Positions 1 to 11,749 of a stretch of DNA of 64,000 nucleotides are shown here, in pieces. Source of the stretch: Pholis gunnellus (lineage: Eukaryota > Chordata > Actinopteri > Perciformes > Pholidae); contig OU342816.1 in assembly GCA_910591455.2 (NCBI GenBank), forward strand, positions 2,522,769 to 2,586,768, written 5' to 3'. The notes below the pieces were generated by a model. It had not been told where the DNA came from. It searched no databases and saw only the letters and a list, made by a program, of their open reading frames with translations. Each line of letters starts with the position of its first letter. Positions within the stretch are counted from its first letter, which is position 1. Position numbers and translations under genes: made by a program.

Positions 1-138
1 TGTCTGCTTTTCCGTAGCATCAAAGTGTCGAGATGTCTCTGACAGCCCACCGTAAACGTGCTTATGGAGACGTAAAATAAACTGTTATTGCACTCAGAAG
101 AAGGAATAGAGTTGCTAAAAGCACTCTTGACTGTGTAC

Positions 139-283
139 CTGCCAACTCTGTGTCCGAGGACTCGCTGCTTGAGTTCTCTAAAGTTTCCCGACTGCTGTTT
201 GAAGTTCTCGGTAAATGAAACGCGGGGGCCGCGTCGCGGGCCGGCGGTGCTCTCGCTGCCTCTGCGTTTCTGTCCAAATTCAT
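139..283 (-). CDS. pitx1: pitx1 N-terminal coding exon (proximal, PITX1-type start), partial gene
   Basis: Pitx1 is a paired-like (bicoid/K50) homeodomain transcription factor of the nucleus, needed for hindlimb/pelvic fin, jaw and pituitary development. The exon encodes 48 residues plus one base. After a variable Arg/Ala/Pro-rich start it reads AFHLPRT, then ETLENSSSESSDTEL, which matches the vertebrate PITX1 N-terminus (AFHLARP, then PLENSASESSDTEL). The other PITX paralogues differ here. After codon GCA+G the minus strand reads GGCAG|GTACAC, a phase-1 donor with the exon ending at 139. Beyond it the frame loses resemblance and soon stops. The homeodomain exons must lie at lower coordinates, outside the window. 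I chose the ATG at 283 because it is the first in frame; the next upstream in-frame signal is a stop at 362-364. The family usually has about seven more residues (MDxFKGG) before this Met. Here the matching DNA (TTCAAGGTGGGATG) is one base short and lacks an ATG. Confidence 0.9.
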
Positions 284-740
284 CCCACCTTGAAGAGAAG
301 GATGCGTACAAGAGGGGAAACGGGGGAGGAGGGTGAATCCTGGGGGTGCACAAAGCTTTCCTCAACAGCTTAAAAAATCCACCCGCTGCCAGACACCACA
401 CTGCGACATGAGAGGAGGAATCACACGGAGAAGGATTTCCACCAAAGTGTAGTTCTTCCACGAAGAAAAGGACTTCGAAGAAAAGAAAAAAACCCTCCTC
501 TACAGTGACGGCCCAGTGCGCGCTCCTTCTCTCCACTGCAAGGGAAAAATAGCTTCTGCCCGCTGCGACTGAGAGGAAGCTCCGGCTCTCTAACCCACAC
601 GCAAGACCCAGCCCATCTGCTGCGTATAACCTCCCTAAAATGAGCGAGTCCCACCCACTACGCCAGCCCGCTGCAAGAAAAGAAGAAAAAAAGCCACATC
701 CATCCACACAAGTCTGACGTCAAGAGGAAACAAGTGGAAA
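284..740 (-). promoter_or_regulatory. pitx1: 5' UTR and proximal promoter region of pitx1
   Basis: This region lies directly upstream of the PITX1-type start exon on the minus strand. It is more CpG-rich than the surrounding AT-rich DNA, and a frame stop at 362-364 separates it from the coding exon. It ends near a perfect CRE palindrome (715-722) and a TATA-like sequence (755-760). By analogy with PITX2, whose isoform-C exon has its own promoter, this is the most likely site of a proximal start. The exact transcription start is inferred, not seen. Confidence 0.5.
715..722. promoter_or_regulatory. Perfect CRE palindrome TGACGTCA, proximal pitx1 promoter
   Basis: The 8-bp CREB/ATF consensus is intact. 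It lies about 430 bp upstream of the pitx1 ATG, at the edge of the CpG-rich 5' region. An identical site occurs at the inferred distal promoter (6349-6356). Function is inferred from the motif and its position. Confidence 0.5.
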
Positions 741-754
741 AATGATGCCATTAA

Positions 755-760
755 TTTATA
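755..760 (-). promoter_or_regulatory. TATA-like box (TATAAATT) upstream of the proximal pitx1 exon
   Basis: The minus strand reads CTTATAAATTAATG here. A TATA box at this place would put transcription start near 725-730, on top of the CRE at 715-722, which is an unusual arrangement. It may be a chance AT-rich match next to the 10-base T run at 766-775. Confidence 0.3.
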
Positions 761-779
761 AGACGTTTTTTTTTTTATC

Positions 780-1115
780 GCATGGAAATCTCTGGAACGT
801 AAAAAGCGTCATATTGGAGCAAAACAACTTTGTTCACTTGCTAAGACATTTTTTACAGCGTTCATTTTCCTCTATTCGTCGGGAGCGCGCAATGCAACGC
901 TTTGCTCTTTAGGCATAAAATGGGCCTTTTATTCTTGCAGGCATGTTTGAATTTTGTCCAGCGCAACGTAGCTGGGTGCGCTTCTACACACACACGCAGC
1001 CACACAATGTACTGTATATCTCGGATATGTACCGAGCTGAGTAAACATTTGCCTTCCAACACGGGCCTGCCCAGTTACTGTTTCCTCACTATGAAAAGCG
1101 CACGATATGAAGATT

Positions 1116-1153
<38 letters not shown>

Positions 1154-3350
1154 CTGACAGATGTAGCTCTATCAGCGTTTCACTTTGACAAATAAACAAT
1201 CGGGACTAATGGAAGCCCGGCAGAGCAGAGACAAACATCAGTGATTTATCCACAAATATGTTGCTGAATAGTAATCTGTTGACAGCAGCGGATCTGTGCG
1301 CGCGGCACTTATAACGACATAATTAATAACATGTATTAAAAGTTTCTAAACTTTGACGTACATTCGTGTGGTCATACTGCTGGATCCAGAACCTCTCAGA
1401 ACGAAACCCCTTTATGGTTGATGGTCCGCTACCTGATTCCAGACCTGAATGTGGCTGATGGTGACCCATAGCAGTCATCATTGAACAGGCTTACGCTTTA
1501 TAGCTGTTTTACCACCTTGGAGACTCAAAGTATTCACAAACAAGCCAAATCACGTATAGAGGGCTATTTTGGTTAAAATTGTGAAAGAGTTGAATTTGAA
1601 AACTCAGCTGTTGGAATGTCTGTATGTGTTTTCTGGTCTAATTATAGTCTCTGGTCCCTCACGCGCATGCACAGTGCGGGCACTGACTCACAACGCAGTC
1701 AAAGTGAGATGTAACCTTCACTGTGTGGAGAATAGAGCTCCGTCCAGAAACAAACTTCTCTTTGTTAGCAAACGCGCATGGTCACAAAACACGGAGGCCA
1801 AACGTCTCAATATCAATTAGTTTAAAGTCAGTTTGGCTCCAGGTGAGGCCTTGTTGTAATCACTTAAGGTTCATAGATCTGGTGCGTCATGGGTAGTTTT
1901 TATTGTCGGTCATTTACTTTGTTGCTTACGCAACATTCGCACATATCTACGTATTGTGTTTATAATTAAGCTCTTTCAGTGTGATTACGCACTTCAGGAT
2001 GGAATCGATTACTGAAGACTTAAAATCATATTTCTGTCACTAAAATAAAGGGAAACATGTGCCAATGAAGTCAGAAACTTGTTTCCATTTAACCAATGTG
2101 TTTTTATTTCTGGAATGAAGTTGCCTTCTGAATAATGAAACAATCCAAACCTTCCACACACATCGGCAAAAAAGAATCTATTGCGGTGACTAAATGACCA
2201 ACAAGGAAAGGACACATTTTGTTGTGTCTCTACATGATTTAACAGAAAACGAAGTACAAAACACAAATTACGTCAATTTACACACTTTTTAAACCACAGA
2301 CTGAAAGCTGTACGTTTCTCCTGCAACGTGAGACCGGCTGACCGGCTGACTTGCCGTGGTTCAGCTTGTGTCGAGTAAATGCGCACCGGCTCATGCCTTG
2401 CCGTCTGGGACTCGGACTGTCTCCGGCGCCAGTCTCGAGCATGTTCGGCCATTGTATGACAGCGACGTCTGACACGAGATCCCCGTCCGACCGGAAAACT
2501 CCCCCGAAGGCCTTTTCTTAAAAGACAATAGTGCAAGCTCTCAACAATCACTTGGCTTTTCCCATCTATGTGTTGGGCCTCAGCGTGTTCTTGAGAGATT
2601 TGGGGCTCACATAAGGGCCTGTATTATATTTCTACACATCACAGGCCTTTCATAGTAATTCATTCTAGTTGGGAAGTCTGAATATCCAGAAAATGAATCA
2701 GCCAATCCAGTGGTTTTGATTTAAATAGCAGATCCTCATTATCTCCAGCGTGCGTCACTATGGCCTGTTGTCTGCAATACAATGCTTGTAAGAAGTTCGC
2801 CCCTTACTTACTGAAGTGCCATTGGTCAGAAAACCAACATGCCCTATACCTGTGCACTTGTATTCTGAGCTGCAGAAAGGTGCGTAAATGGCAAAAAAAA
2901 ACCCGAATTCAGCTGCAGTGGGTGAACCAAACATGAGCGCATAAGTGGGATTCTGTGCGCAAGATGCATTTTTGTTAAATGTGACCTCGAGGACTTGGTC
3001 ATCCCATCGTGTCAGCAGGTGGTATTTACTATGCAGGTTGTGGAGACGGAATGGACTGAAAATGTAAATTGGTGCGTGTTAGTACGGGATTAGTGGGTGC
3101 ATTGCGTGCACTTGGGTCAATATACTGTGATTATCATTACAAAAAACAACTGAGGTCTTTCTGTAATAAGTTTAGGAAAGCAACTGAATAACACATTGTA
3201 ACATCACATTGGCTTGTTGCAGGGGAATCAGAATGTATACTCTTCAAAAAGTCATTTTTCTAATATTCTATAGAACAAAAGTCCCAATAAACTCGCTGAC
3301 CCTTAAAGTCCTCATAGAGATATTAAAGGATGTACAGCACATGGAGATTC
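780..3350. other. Non-coding interval, first part of the region between the two pitx1 start exons
   Basis: I see no exon with matching splice sites and reading frame. It contains a (TG)16 tract at 1118-1150. A CpG-richer patch at about 2300-2500 includes a short tandem duplication of GACCGGCT. Several open frames of 60-97 codons have no protein-like features. No counterpart of the PITX2 isoform-B exon was recognised. Confidence 0.5.
1118..1150 (+). repeat. (TG)n microsatellite
   Basis: Uninterrupted alternating TG of about 16 units. It lies in the pitx1 upstream/first-intron region, about 400 bp beyond the inferred proximal promoter. Confidence 0.97.
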
Positions 3351-3359
3351 CTCTCTGTC

Positions 3360-3910
3360 CGCGAGCAGATATTACAGGCTGATAGATGGAGGTAATCTAA
3401 ATACCCAGCCTCCTCAGCCTGCATCCCTGCCCGCGTCCCACTCCTCCTCTGCTCTGGAGGGCACTTGCGTGTGATGGATGAGTTAAAAAGCCTTTCCATC
3501 CGGCAGGACAGGTTAAAGGCCAGTGGCAATGCAAACACTCATATTTTGCCTCCAAGAAGTGAAAATAAACTCCTCGACCGCCGTTAATCACACACCAAAC
3601 ACACATAATAATGGTCTATTTTTTCCTCTCTTAAGGGAACCAAACAAAGTAAAGCTATAGAGCCACGGGGGCCAAAAAACAAAGCATTGCCTATAGAAAA
3701 CTAAAGCTGGCGAGTAGATTCAAAGGCAGGACAGCAGTGGATGTAACTGGACACGGCGGGTAACTGGATAAGGACAGAGCTGATTATTTCCTTGGTGATG
3801 GTTTCCCTGCTTGGTCCAAGGCCTGTTTGACAACCAATAAACAACCTGACAAGAAGGGACACGGGTGTAAATAAAACAATAACCTCTAATGACCATCATA
3901 CTCGTAAGGA
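3360..3910. promoter_or_regulatory. Candidate conserved non-coding element in pitx1 intron
   Basis: Complex, repeat-free sequence contains GGTAATCTAAA (near a Pitx-type TAATCY core), ACCAATAAACAA and GTAAATAAAACAATAA (Fox-like) and CTAATGACC. It sits between the distal and proximal start exons of pitx1. I judge it on texture and motif density only; an alignment with other fish is needed to establish conservation. Confidence 0.25.
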
Positions 3911-4974
3911 AAAGCTATACAAATGCTGTAAAATGTCGGATTTTTTGTGCATCGTGTGGTTGTGGGGGAAAAACGTTGCCTGAGTTGAGATGGAATTATC
4001 CCTCAAAAATACACATTTGTTGCTTACAAAAAGGATTTTTTTCTATCTTTTGATGATTAGTCTCCAAAACCCAATAAAACGCACATATGTTTATTAGCAA
4101 CAACATTCCACTGTACCTCTAATGAAGGTCCATTTAGTCTGAATGTCCGCCTCAGTTAATACAAACATGCTCAGCATGCCAAACGTCTTTCTTTGTCTTT
4201 ACAATAATTATGTTTCCAATTTGAGTCGTGACCTTATGTTGAAGCTGCTGCTATTAATAAAATGACGATTTCCTGAAAGAAAATGTAAAAATGAAAAGGA
4301 TTGTACACGACCAGCACGTGCATGTCTGGCATTTAAATGTCTTGGAAAAACCGCGGATATTTTCTAAAGTTCTCACGTCTCCATTAGACGTTCTTTCTTT
4401 GGTCTGTGATTAAATCCAGCTTTACTGAAAACCTCCATTTAAATACAATAAACATTTTTATAATATGTCGTTATGTTAAACAAATATAACTTGTAATCTT
4501 CTGCTGCTTTTTTTTGCCGTCTATTCCTATTGTTTTTTGTTTTTAAAAGGTAAAACGACTCACCAGGAAATCATTATCATCATAAACCAGACACAAAATA
4601 ATAAAGGAGAAAATAGATGGTGAAAATAAAACTCAACTATAGGCCTCATTGTTGCAAATGCTGTTGCTCTCATTTGATTTTCGCACGCTCACATTTGCGT
4701 CTCATTATGTGATCTGTCGTCATGTCGTAAATGCGCTGTGTGCATTAATTCCTCGCATATCAAACATATGCGTCCGAAAGCAGCTGCCTGTGAACACCAA
4801 CAGCTTGTGTGCTGCGATATTTGCCAACAAGTTCTGACCTTGCGCCAAAACCGAGAGGTACAGTATCCTCACTTGTAGACTACAGCATCCTTCTGCTTTA
4901 CATGATAGCTTCTAGTTTTGTAACTCTGAGGCATGAATGATTTATTTTATAGTCGTGAAGAGAAGAAGTCATAC

Positions 4975-5029
4975 CTGCGTCCCCGCAAGAAATCACATCC
5001 TTCGACAGATTCAGTTCCATTCCAGTTAC
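4975..5029 (-). CDS. pitx1: Alternative pitx1 start exon, PITX2 isoform-A-like (coding part 4975-5020)
   Basis: The minus strand shows a pyrimidine-rich acceptor (TTTTTTTCAG|GTAACTGG), a 55-bp exon and a donor (GACGCAG|GTATGA). From the ATG at 5020 it encodes MELNLSKDVISCGDA plus one base, so it joins a downstream exon in phase 1. The pitx1 exon at 139-283 ends in that same phase. The human PITX2 isoform-A exon reads METNCRKLVSACVQL: same length, with M1, E2, N4, K7, V9 and C12 identical and no gap. In PITX2 this exon is spliced to the shared exon that begins the EKDK segment before the homeodomain. I infer an isoform with a short N-terminus that lacks the SSESSDTEL segment. A non-coding first exon ending at 6151 is the likely partner. 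An alternative reading is a chance splice-flanked ORF, but length, phase, position and residues all agree. Confidence 0.72.
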
Positions 5030-5040
5030 CTGAAAAAAAG

Positions 5041-6150
<1,110 letters not shown>

Positions 6151-6340
6151 CAGTTGGTGCCCAACGGAGGCAGACGACAGAAAAAAAATGAATAAAGCCT
6201 CAGAATCTCCCCCATGCAGGTGTTCGATAAATCCACTTTATGCGTTGGCTGCGCGTAAACGCTGCGTCCGCGATATTCAGCGCTTTGGTTGAGTCTCTGC
6301 GGTGCTGGTTTGGTTTTCTTCGCCAGCGGTCTGCAGCACG
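6151..6340 (-). other. pitx1: Candidate non-coding first exon (distal) of pitx1
   Basis: A consensus donor (ACCAACTG|GTGAGTAC) ends the exon at 6151 on the minus strand. The 200 bp upstream of it is CpG-rich within AT-rich surroundings, as expected of a promoter-proximal first exon, and a CRE lies at 6349-6356. Spliced to 5029, it would give a 5' leader ending nine bases before the PITX2A-like ATG. The 5' end at about 6340 is a guess based on the CRE position. Confidence 0.5.
6153..6215 (-). other. Upstream ORF in the distal pitx1 leader, crossing the splice junction
   Basis: An ATG at 6215 opens a frame of 22 codons (it starts MGEILRLYSFFF). It runs through the donor at 6151, where TG|G is completed by the first base of the exon at 5029. 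It stops at TAA (5028-5026), five bases before the main ATG at 5020. If both splice sites are used, every distal transcript carries this uORF, which could limit translation of the alternative isoform. Confidence 0.4.
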
Positions 6341-6348
6341 CCTCGCGG

Positions 6349-6356
6349 TGACGTCA
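6349..6356. promoter_or_regulatory. Perfect CRE palindrome TGACGTCA, distal pitx1 promoter
   Basis: Intact CREB/ATF consensus in a CpG-rich block, about 200 bp upstream of the first-exon donor. It is the same 8-mer as at the proximal promoter (715-722). Position and motif suggest a promoter element; direct function is not shown. Confidence 0.5.
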
Positions 6357-6419
6357 CGATACCGCAACCGACAGCCCTACCTCCCCGTTGTCATCCTCTG
6401 TATCCCATGCACCCTCAAT

Positions 6420-8470
6420 CATCTCCTCATACCATTGCTTTTTCTTTTTTTTAATCTTCATCATTTTTTATTTTTGCAACAAATTTCACAACTTTATCAT
6501 CCTCAACTGACGCCCCCTTCATCTTCGTCCTCATTGTTTTACCAAAGTGTATCGTTATTCTCAGTTTCTGATCTTCATCTTAAAATGTATTTTCACCCTC
6601 ATCCTTATTTCTCAACCCTCAATATGTTAGCAACGAGCAGAGAAAAATTAAGATATGATAATTTAACATTTAATATGATGATGGTGATGTTAGTGATAGT
6701 GGTAATTACGATAATAATAATAATGATGATACTAATAATAATATTTTTTAAATTAAAACAATTATGGTACAACAAAAGCAACGTTTTTATTTTATTGTTT
6801 AAATAAACCTGCTGCTCATATTTCCCTCTCTCTATGATTAAATGTGTGAGCCGTGACAGCGACTATGAGGAAAAACAGTTTCGGTGTGAAAAGTTGAGAC
6901 TTTATGAGCTCATTTGTCTGCAATCAATTCAATTCAATTTATTTTGTATCGTCCAATCCACTTTTAAAACAGCTTTACTGTAAACCTGCACATGTCGTGT
7001 TACTTGGGTACACTTTAATAATAGTTCTCAGGTATTCTGGTCTACTGTCTCACTCCTGTAGAATAATGAAACACACACGTCTGGTTTATTTTTTGTACGG
7101 TTCTAGATTCAATATATTTATTAATTTAACCAGAATCTGTTGCATTTTGTTACTTTGCTTGTCACACACGATATATTCCTCAGTTGGCAGCAGTTCATTT
7201 TTATATAAATAGACAGATTTTGTGTTCGGGCACTAAATATGTTTGTCTTCTCGACAATTAATTGATTCGGCAAACAATATTCCGCCTGAACATCACAGCC
7301 TAAAGCCATTCGCCTTTGTTAACGGATGATTATTTAAACAATTGTTCATATCCCAGTATTTACATGCAGGTTTAAAGCAATATTTTGTTTTGCTGTTGGT
7401 TTGACATGAATCAAAACAATTTAAATGTGCTAATACTTTATTTTTTCTTCTGTGGCTTAAATGCTGCATGGGAATGTGGCTGAATTACAGCTTTTGCCTG
7501 GAATGAATAATAAAAAGAGTAATTGATATTTTCAGAAAATCAACAGTAGATGCTCGGCGGAACCTTCAGGCCTTTGTGCGTATTTGAGCTGCAGCGGCGG
7601 AGCAGCGCAGAGACGCAAAACGCGACGATAACAAACACTTATATAAATCATTAAGCTGAAGCAATTACACTGATTATTCGGGACACGTATTTAGCTGTGC
7701 AGTACGATTATAATAAAGAATAAAATGCCCCCCAAAAGCTAATTATAGGGCCTAACATATAGGCCACAAGTAGCCGAGAGCAAAGTATAGGTTTAGACTG
7801 TAAACTTTTAATTAATAATGACGTGAAAGATGAAACAAACAACACTGTATCAATATAAAATATATTTATTTAAATTGAACATATAGGCATTTCTGAAAAG
7901 TATCAAATGTGTTTTTAACTCTCTAAATTTTAAACGTCCACAGCCTGAGAAGTGCAGCCCACGCACGGCCACCAGTAAACCACCACAGCAAATATTTCCA
8001 GCTCCACATACTTGGTTTACAACCTCCTTCTTTTGGCCTCAGACATGGGAGAAAGTGTGAAATTTGTCCCACCCTTACACTTTCCTTTTTAACTCGGCCA
8101 AGAGCTGCGCACGAGGCAAAGCCCGGCTCTGAGAGAAGGATCCTGGAGGGATTAAAGGCGAGCTGCGGGCCTCCCTCCAGGACTCGGACGGACCTCCTTC
8201 CCATGGTGCCTCTCGGAGACACCCAAACATCTCTCAACTATCCTCATGTCAGCTGTTTTTTGGTTGTTGTTTTTTGTACTCCTTTATCGAAATTGACATG
8301 TGGCTGCAGGTGAGATGCACTTATAGCCAGGAGCAGCTTTTGCTTGATTTTTCTGCCAAATAAATACAAAAATGGACATTAATTTTCTACTAAACGGCTA
8401 GTAGCACCATGCAGGTTAACAGATGAATTTGACCAAAATGTGTTCATTGCTGCAACTCAGTCTGCAGCTC
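6420..8470. other. AT-rich non-coding interval, no gene seen
   Basis: The interval holds short AT-rich runs, (ATA/ATG)n-like text at 6700-6750 and a CAATTCAATTCAATTTATTT string near 6925 that resembles the tail of common fish repeats. Open frames here are low-complexity and lack splice or start context. A CpG-richer patch at 7550-7630 has no recognisable exon. Confidence 0.4.
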
Positions 8471-8479
8471 AAATATTCA

Positions 8480-8800
8480 GGTGGAGCAACAAGTGTGTTC
8501 TTGTGACTCCCATTACAGGCCGCAATATTGACCCCAGCTCCTTAGCATGCAACTCTATCCACAAGATAGTGTTATATGCAAAATCAGCCTGCGTAATTGT
8601 CTACCTGTGAGGCCTGCATTGCTAAATAATGAGTCCGACACACACTCTCTCTCTATAATTAGGCAGTAGGCAGGCAGGTAGGAGAATGCTGTGATTACTC
8701 AACGAGTGACTCGAGGAGTTAAGTAGTGCCCTGAAGGTGAGGCCGTGGCCTCATCTCTCCTGTGCAAATAGGTGGAGGGATTATTTAGCCAGTTTGGAGT
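8480..8800. promoter_or_regulatory. Candidate conserved non-coding element upstream of pitx1
   Basis: Repeat-free, information-rich sequence with TATGCAAA, GCGTAATTG, GCTAAATAATGAG, CTATAATTAGG, GTGATTACTC and GATTATTTAG, a density of homeodomain and POU-type cores typical of developmental enhancers. It lies about 2 kb upstream of the distal first exon. No alignment was possible, so this rests on motif texture. Confidence 0.3.
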
Positions 8801-9291
8801 GTGTGTGAAGGGGGAGGAGGTGTGTGTCTGTGGCCGGGGCCTGTCTGATGGTCACCCCCGCAGCGTAAATAGTTATTCCTAAATAACAGAGGAGCTGATG
8901 CACACTGGAAACGGTGGAAAACAAGCTCACGCCCTATCAGGAGAAAAGTTTGAAGTGGGTTGTGAAGTGTGTGCAAGTGTGTAATGCTTGTATCCTAAAC
9001 ACAGAGTTGTGTTTTTCTGAATCAGGCTCCGAATCGGCTGTTTTAATCTGGTCCTTTCATATGTTCTTCTCGTAGAAATGGAATAGGAGTTGAACAGACA
9101 TTGAACTGCTTGCCCGGGTTCAAAAGAAAATGGTGATTGTTGTTAGTTGTTACTGTGACGACACATGTCGGGCCTTGAAATGGAGACGGATGGCTAGCTA
9201 GTTAGCTACGTAGCTTGTCCTTGTCCAGAGCTGCGAGGAGTTAGGAGGAACTGTTTGACCCAGCACTGCTACCGGTCACCAGCACGCTGTT

Positions 9292-9426
9292 CGGCTCATT
9301 TTCTGCAACCAGTGCAGCATTAGAGCATGGCGGAATTAACTAGCTACCTTTCCACCTATATGCTAGTTAGCTAGCTTGCTAATTCCACCATGCTTTAATG
9401 TTGCACTGGTTGCAGAAAATGAGCCG
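9292..9426. repeat. Fold-back element with ~50-bp inverted arms (MITE-like)
   Basis: The left arm begins CGGCTCATTTTCTGCAACCA and recurs as the reverse complement ending at 9426. About 50 bp per arm differ at only a few sites, with a short TAGCTA-rich loop. A stem of this quality suggests a young hairpin or a non-autonomous DNA transposon. No clear target-site duplication is visible. The surrounding 9.13-9.95 kb may belong to one larger repeat. Confidence 0.7.
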
Positions 9427-9979
9427 GAAAAAAGTTGTCACACTTCTGCAATGTGCTTTCCTACACTGTGACAAGAGTGTGTGGGTGAGGCATTGAGTTG
9501 TTCATTTTTACTCAACTACTGTGGCTCTCCGTGCTTCGTAGAGTTACTACTCCACTGCTAGTTTTAGTCGTTGCTTGTTGACATGCAGGTGGACTCTCCG
9601 GCTGCAACGTTACAAAAAAGGATTTTCATCCTGTCGAGCTCACAAACCCCCCTGATTGATTCTGCAGAGTGTGGACGACATACGGTTCAAAGCACTTCTC
9701 TGCTCCTCGCTCAGCGGAAACGGGCCTTACAAACTAAAGTCAGCTCTGTTTTGTCGAGATGGTCCTGGATGGGGAGCCATAGAAGAACCATAGAAATGGT
9801 ATAGTAGAACGAATTGAATTGAATCCCCTTGAAATCATCGCAGCACGATTGTCAGAGCCGCCGCCATTTTTATGTGTACCGTTGACATTGCGACCGTTGT
9901 AAATGGCTAACTTCCATATGAACTAAACAGACTTACAGCAAGTCTCATTGAGGCGAGGTTCAAGACCAACACTCGACCA

Positions 9980-11660
9980 GCCAGCCTGCCCAGACAGATG
10001 CACAACAGACAGCCCTGATATATTTACTGCATGAAATTCCCACTACTTTAGATATCTGTCCATTTCAAAACATGTGAGCGGACGAGGATGAAGTCACCCT
10101 CTCATCACTGGGGCTATTATTTGGAATGGATGCTTCCCAGTTGCCTCTTTTTTTCTTCTTCTTTGAAGCAGTCCCCCTTGAAGTGTGTTGAAAACGCAGA
10201 TGTCACAATTTCCAATCGGCAGTGAAATTAGTGATGTTTTGATTGCGCAGGGCTCGGAGATTACCAACGTAAACAGGTCTGGTGCATGGATCATCATTTC
10301 AAGAGGAGGCATCGTCCCTTTTTTCCACTTAATCCAAAACTCGTCGGGCCTCTTTGGCTTAGTGCTGATGAGAAGCGGACGTCCAGCTTCCAGTTTTTCA
10401 TCTGAGCATGAACCTTAGGCTGCCTAACGTGATGTTTCCTAAAAGGCCGACCACCAAAACTGGGCATTTCTCGCAGCACACAAAACATCTTTACATCACT
10501 TCTTTTGGCCCAAATACAACATCACCTCATTTATAACATCTTTTCATCAAATGTTTCCTCTTGTCAGATTTCGATTAATCCTGAATGATGATCAGATCTA
10601 CAGGGCTGCTGATTTTGGAGCATCACCTCACTCGTTAGTCTGCTGGTGACAGTTGAGTCACCTAAAGACATCCGGTCTTAAAAAACTGTTTTATGATGGA
10701 TTCACATTAGTTTTATCATCTCATCTAATTCTTATTTAACAAGGCAGACCAATTGCTGGCAATTATCAAAAGGGAGTTTTAGACTTTATTTGAAGTTCTT
10801 GTGGGGTCGCCAACGTTCCCAAAGATACCAAAATATAATTTGGGGCAAATAAATAAAATAAAATGATGCCCAAGACACCAAAAATATTACTATTGGATGT
10901 GATACTCTACATTCAGAGGGTGGGTTTTGTTTTCTGCAGAAAGGAAACGTGTCCCATAATGTCACATCTTTAACTGCACACCGTCGAGACTCAGTTTAGA
11001 CCAAAGCAAAGAGCGAAGGATCTAACATCGTTGAGACGAGTACTCAATTGCGAATTGATTTTCCTTCAACTGATCAAATGTGACGCCAGAAGTTAAATTG
11101 GGCAGATTAAATGAAGCTGCTGTTACATTTTCAACTGAGACCAAGACGAGATGGAATGTACATGCATGTTTTTTTGTATAAAAATCATTACCACAGTAAT
11201 ACATTAAAATGAAATCTGAGGAGTCTACTCCCTTTTTTCTCATCTTCCATTTATCAGGCCAACTGAAAGATGAGAAAGACACAACAGCAGCAGGGACACA
11301 GGATACAAATAGGTCCTCCAGGATTCAGTCCCAGCAGGAGTTCAGAGGCGTTCATGTCCAGAGGCAGAGGTCTTAAAAAATAAACCATCACTTATGCTCC
11401 GCACAATAAGATTTTAAGCTGCGGATATTTATTCCACAATGAGGTTTGCATATCTGTTTATCCCTTCAATCCACCTGCATCTATAAATGATAAAGACTAA
11501 TCCAGAGGAACAGGCCTGTTCTGTATTCAGAGGCACCTTGAGCTGCATGTAGCGCATGCTGCAATATCTGTGTTGTCCCAAATGGGATTAAAGTACTGAT
11601 TCCGCTCACTGAGGGAGTTTGTAATGTCGCAAAACCTCATTGATAATTGCTTAAAACAGA
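9980..11660. other. Non-coding interval, no gene seen
   Basis: Ordinary AT-leaning sequence with no microsatellite over 20 bp and no recognised repeat family. ORFs of 64-86 codons on either strand lack domains, composition bias or splice context and appear to be chance frames. Confidence 0.4.
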
Positions 11661-11677
11661 CTTCCAATATGCAGCCG

Positions 11678-11746
<69 letters not shown>
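11678..11746 (+). repeat. Compound C32 homopolymer followed by (AC)18
   Basis: Thirty-two consecutive C bases run directly into AA and then 18 AC units. On the minus strand this is a G32 run next to (GT)18, so it is a strong candidate for quadruplex formation and polymerase slippage. True length may differ because sequencing of such runs is error-prone. Confidence 0.95.

Positions 11747-11749
<3 letters not shown>

Noticed and set aside
1..138. Continuation of pitx1 coding sequence past 139 (frame stays open to 62)
   Set aside because: After the GT donor the translation becomes hydrophobic (LLATLFLLLSA) and unlike PITX1, and then stops; it is intronic read-through.
2273..2551. 92-codon minus-strand frame as a PITX2 isoform-B-like exon
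   Set aside because: It is in the right interval, but the residues do not resemble that exon and no suitable acceptor/donor pair with phase 1 was found.
6240..6806. 188-codon open frame, the longest in the window
   Set aside because: It starts antisense to the inferred CpG-rich first exon and runs into AT-rich low-complexity Phe/Leu/Ile text. No domain, no codon bias, no homologue recognised.
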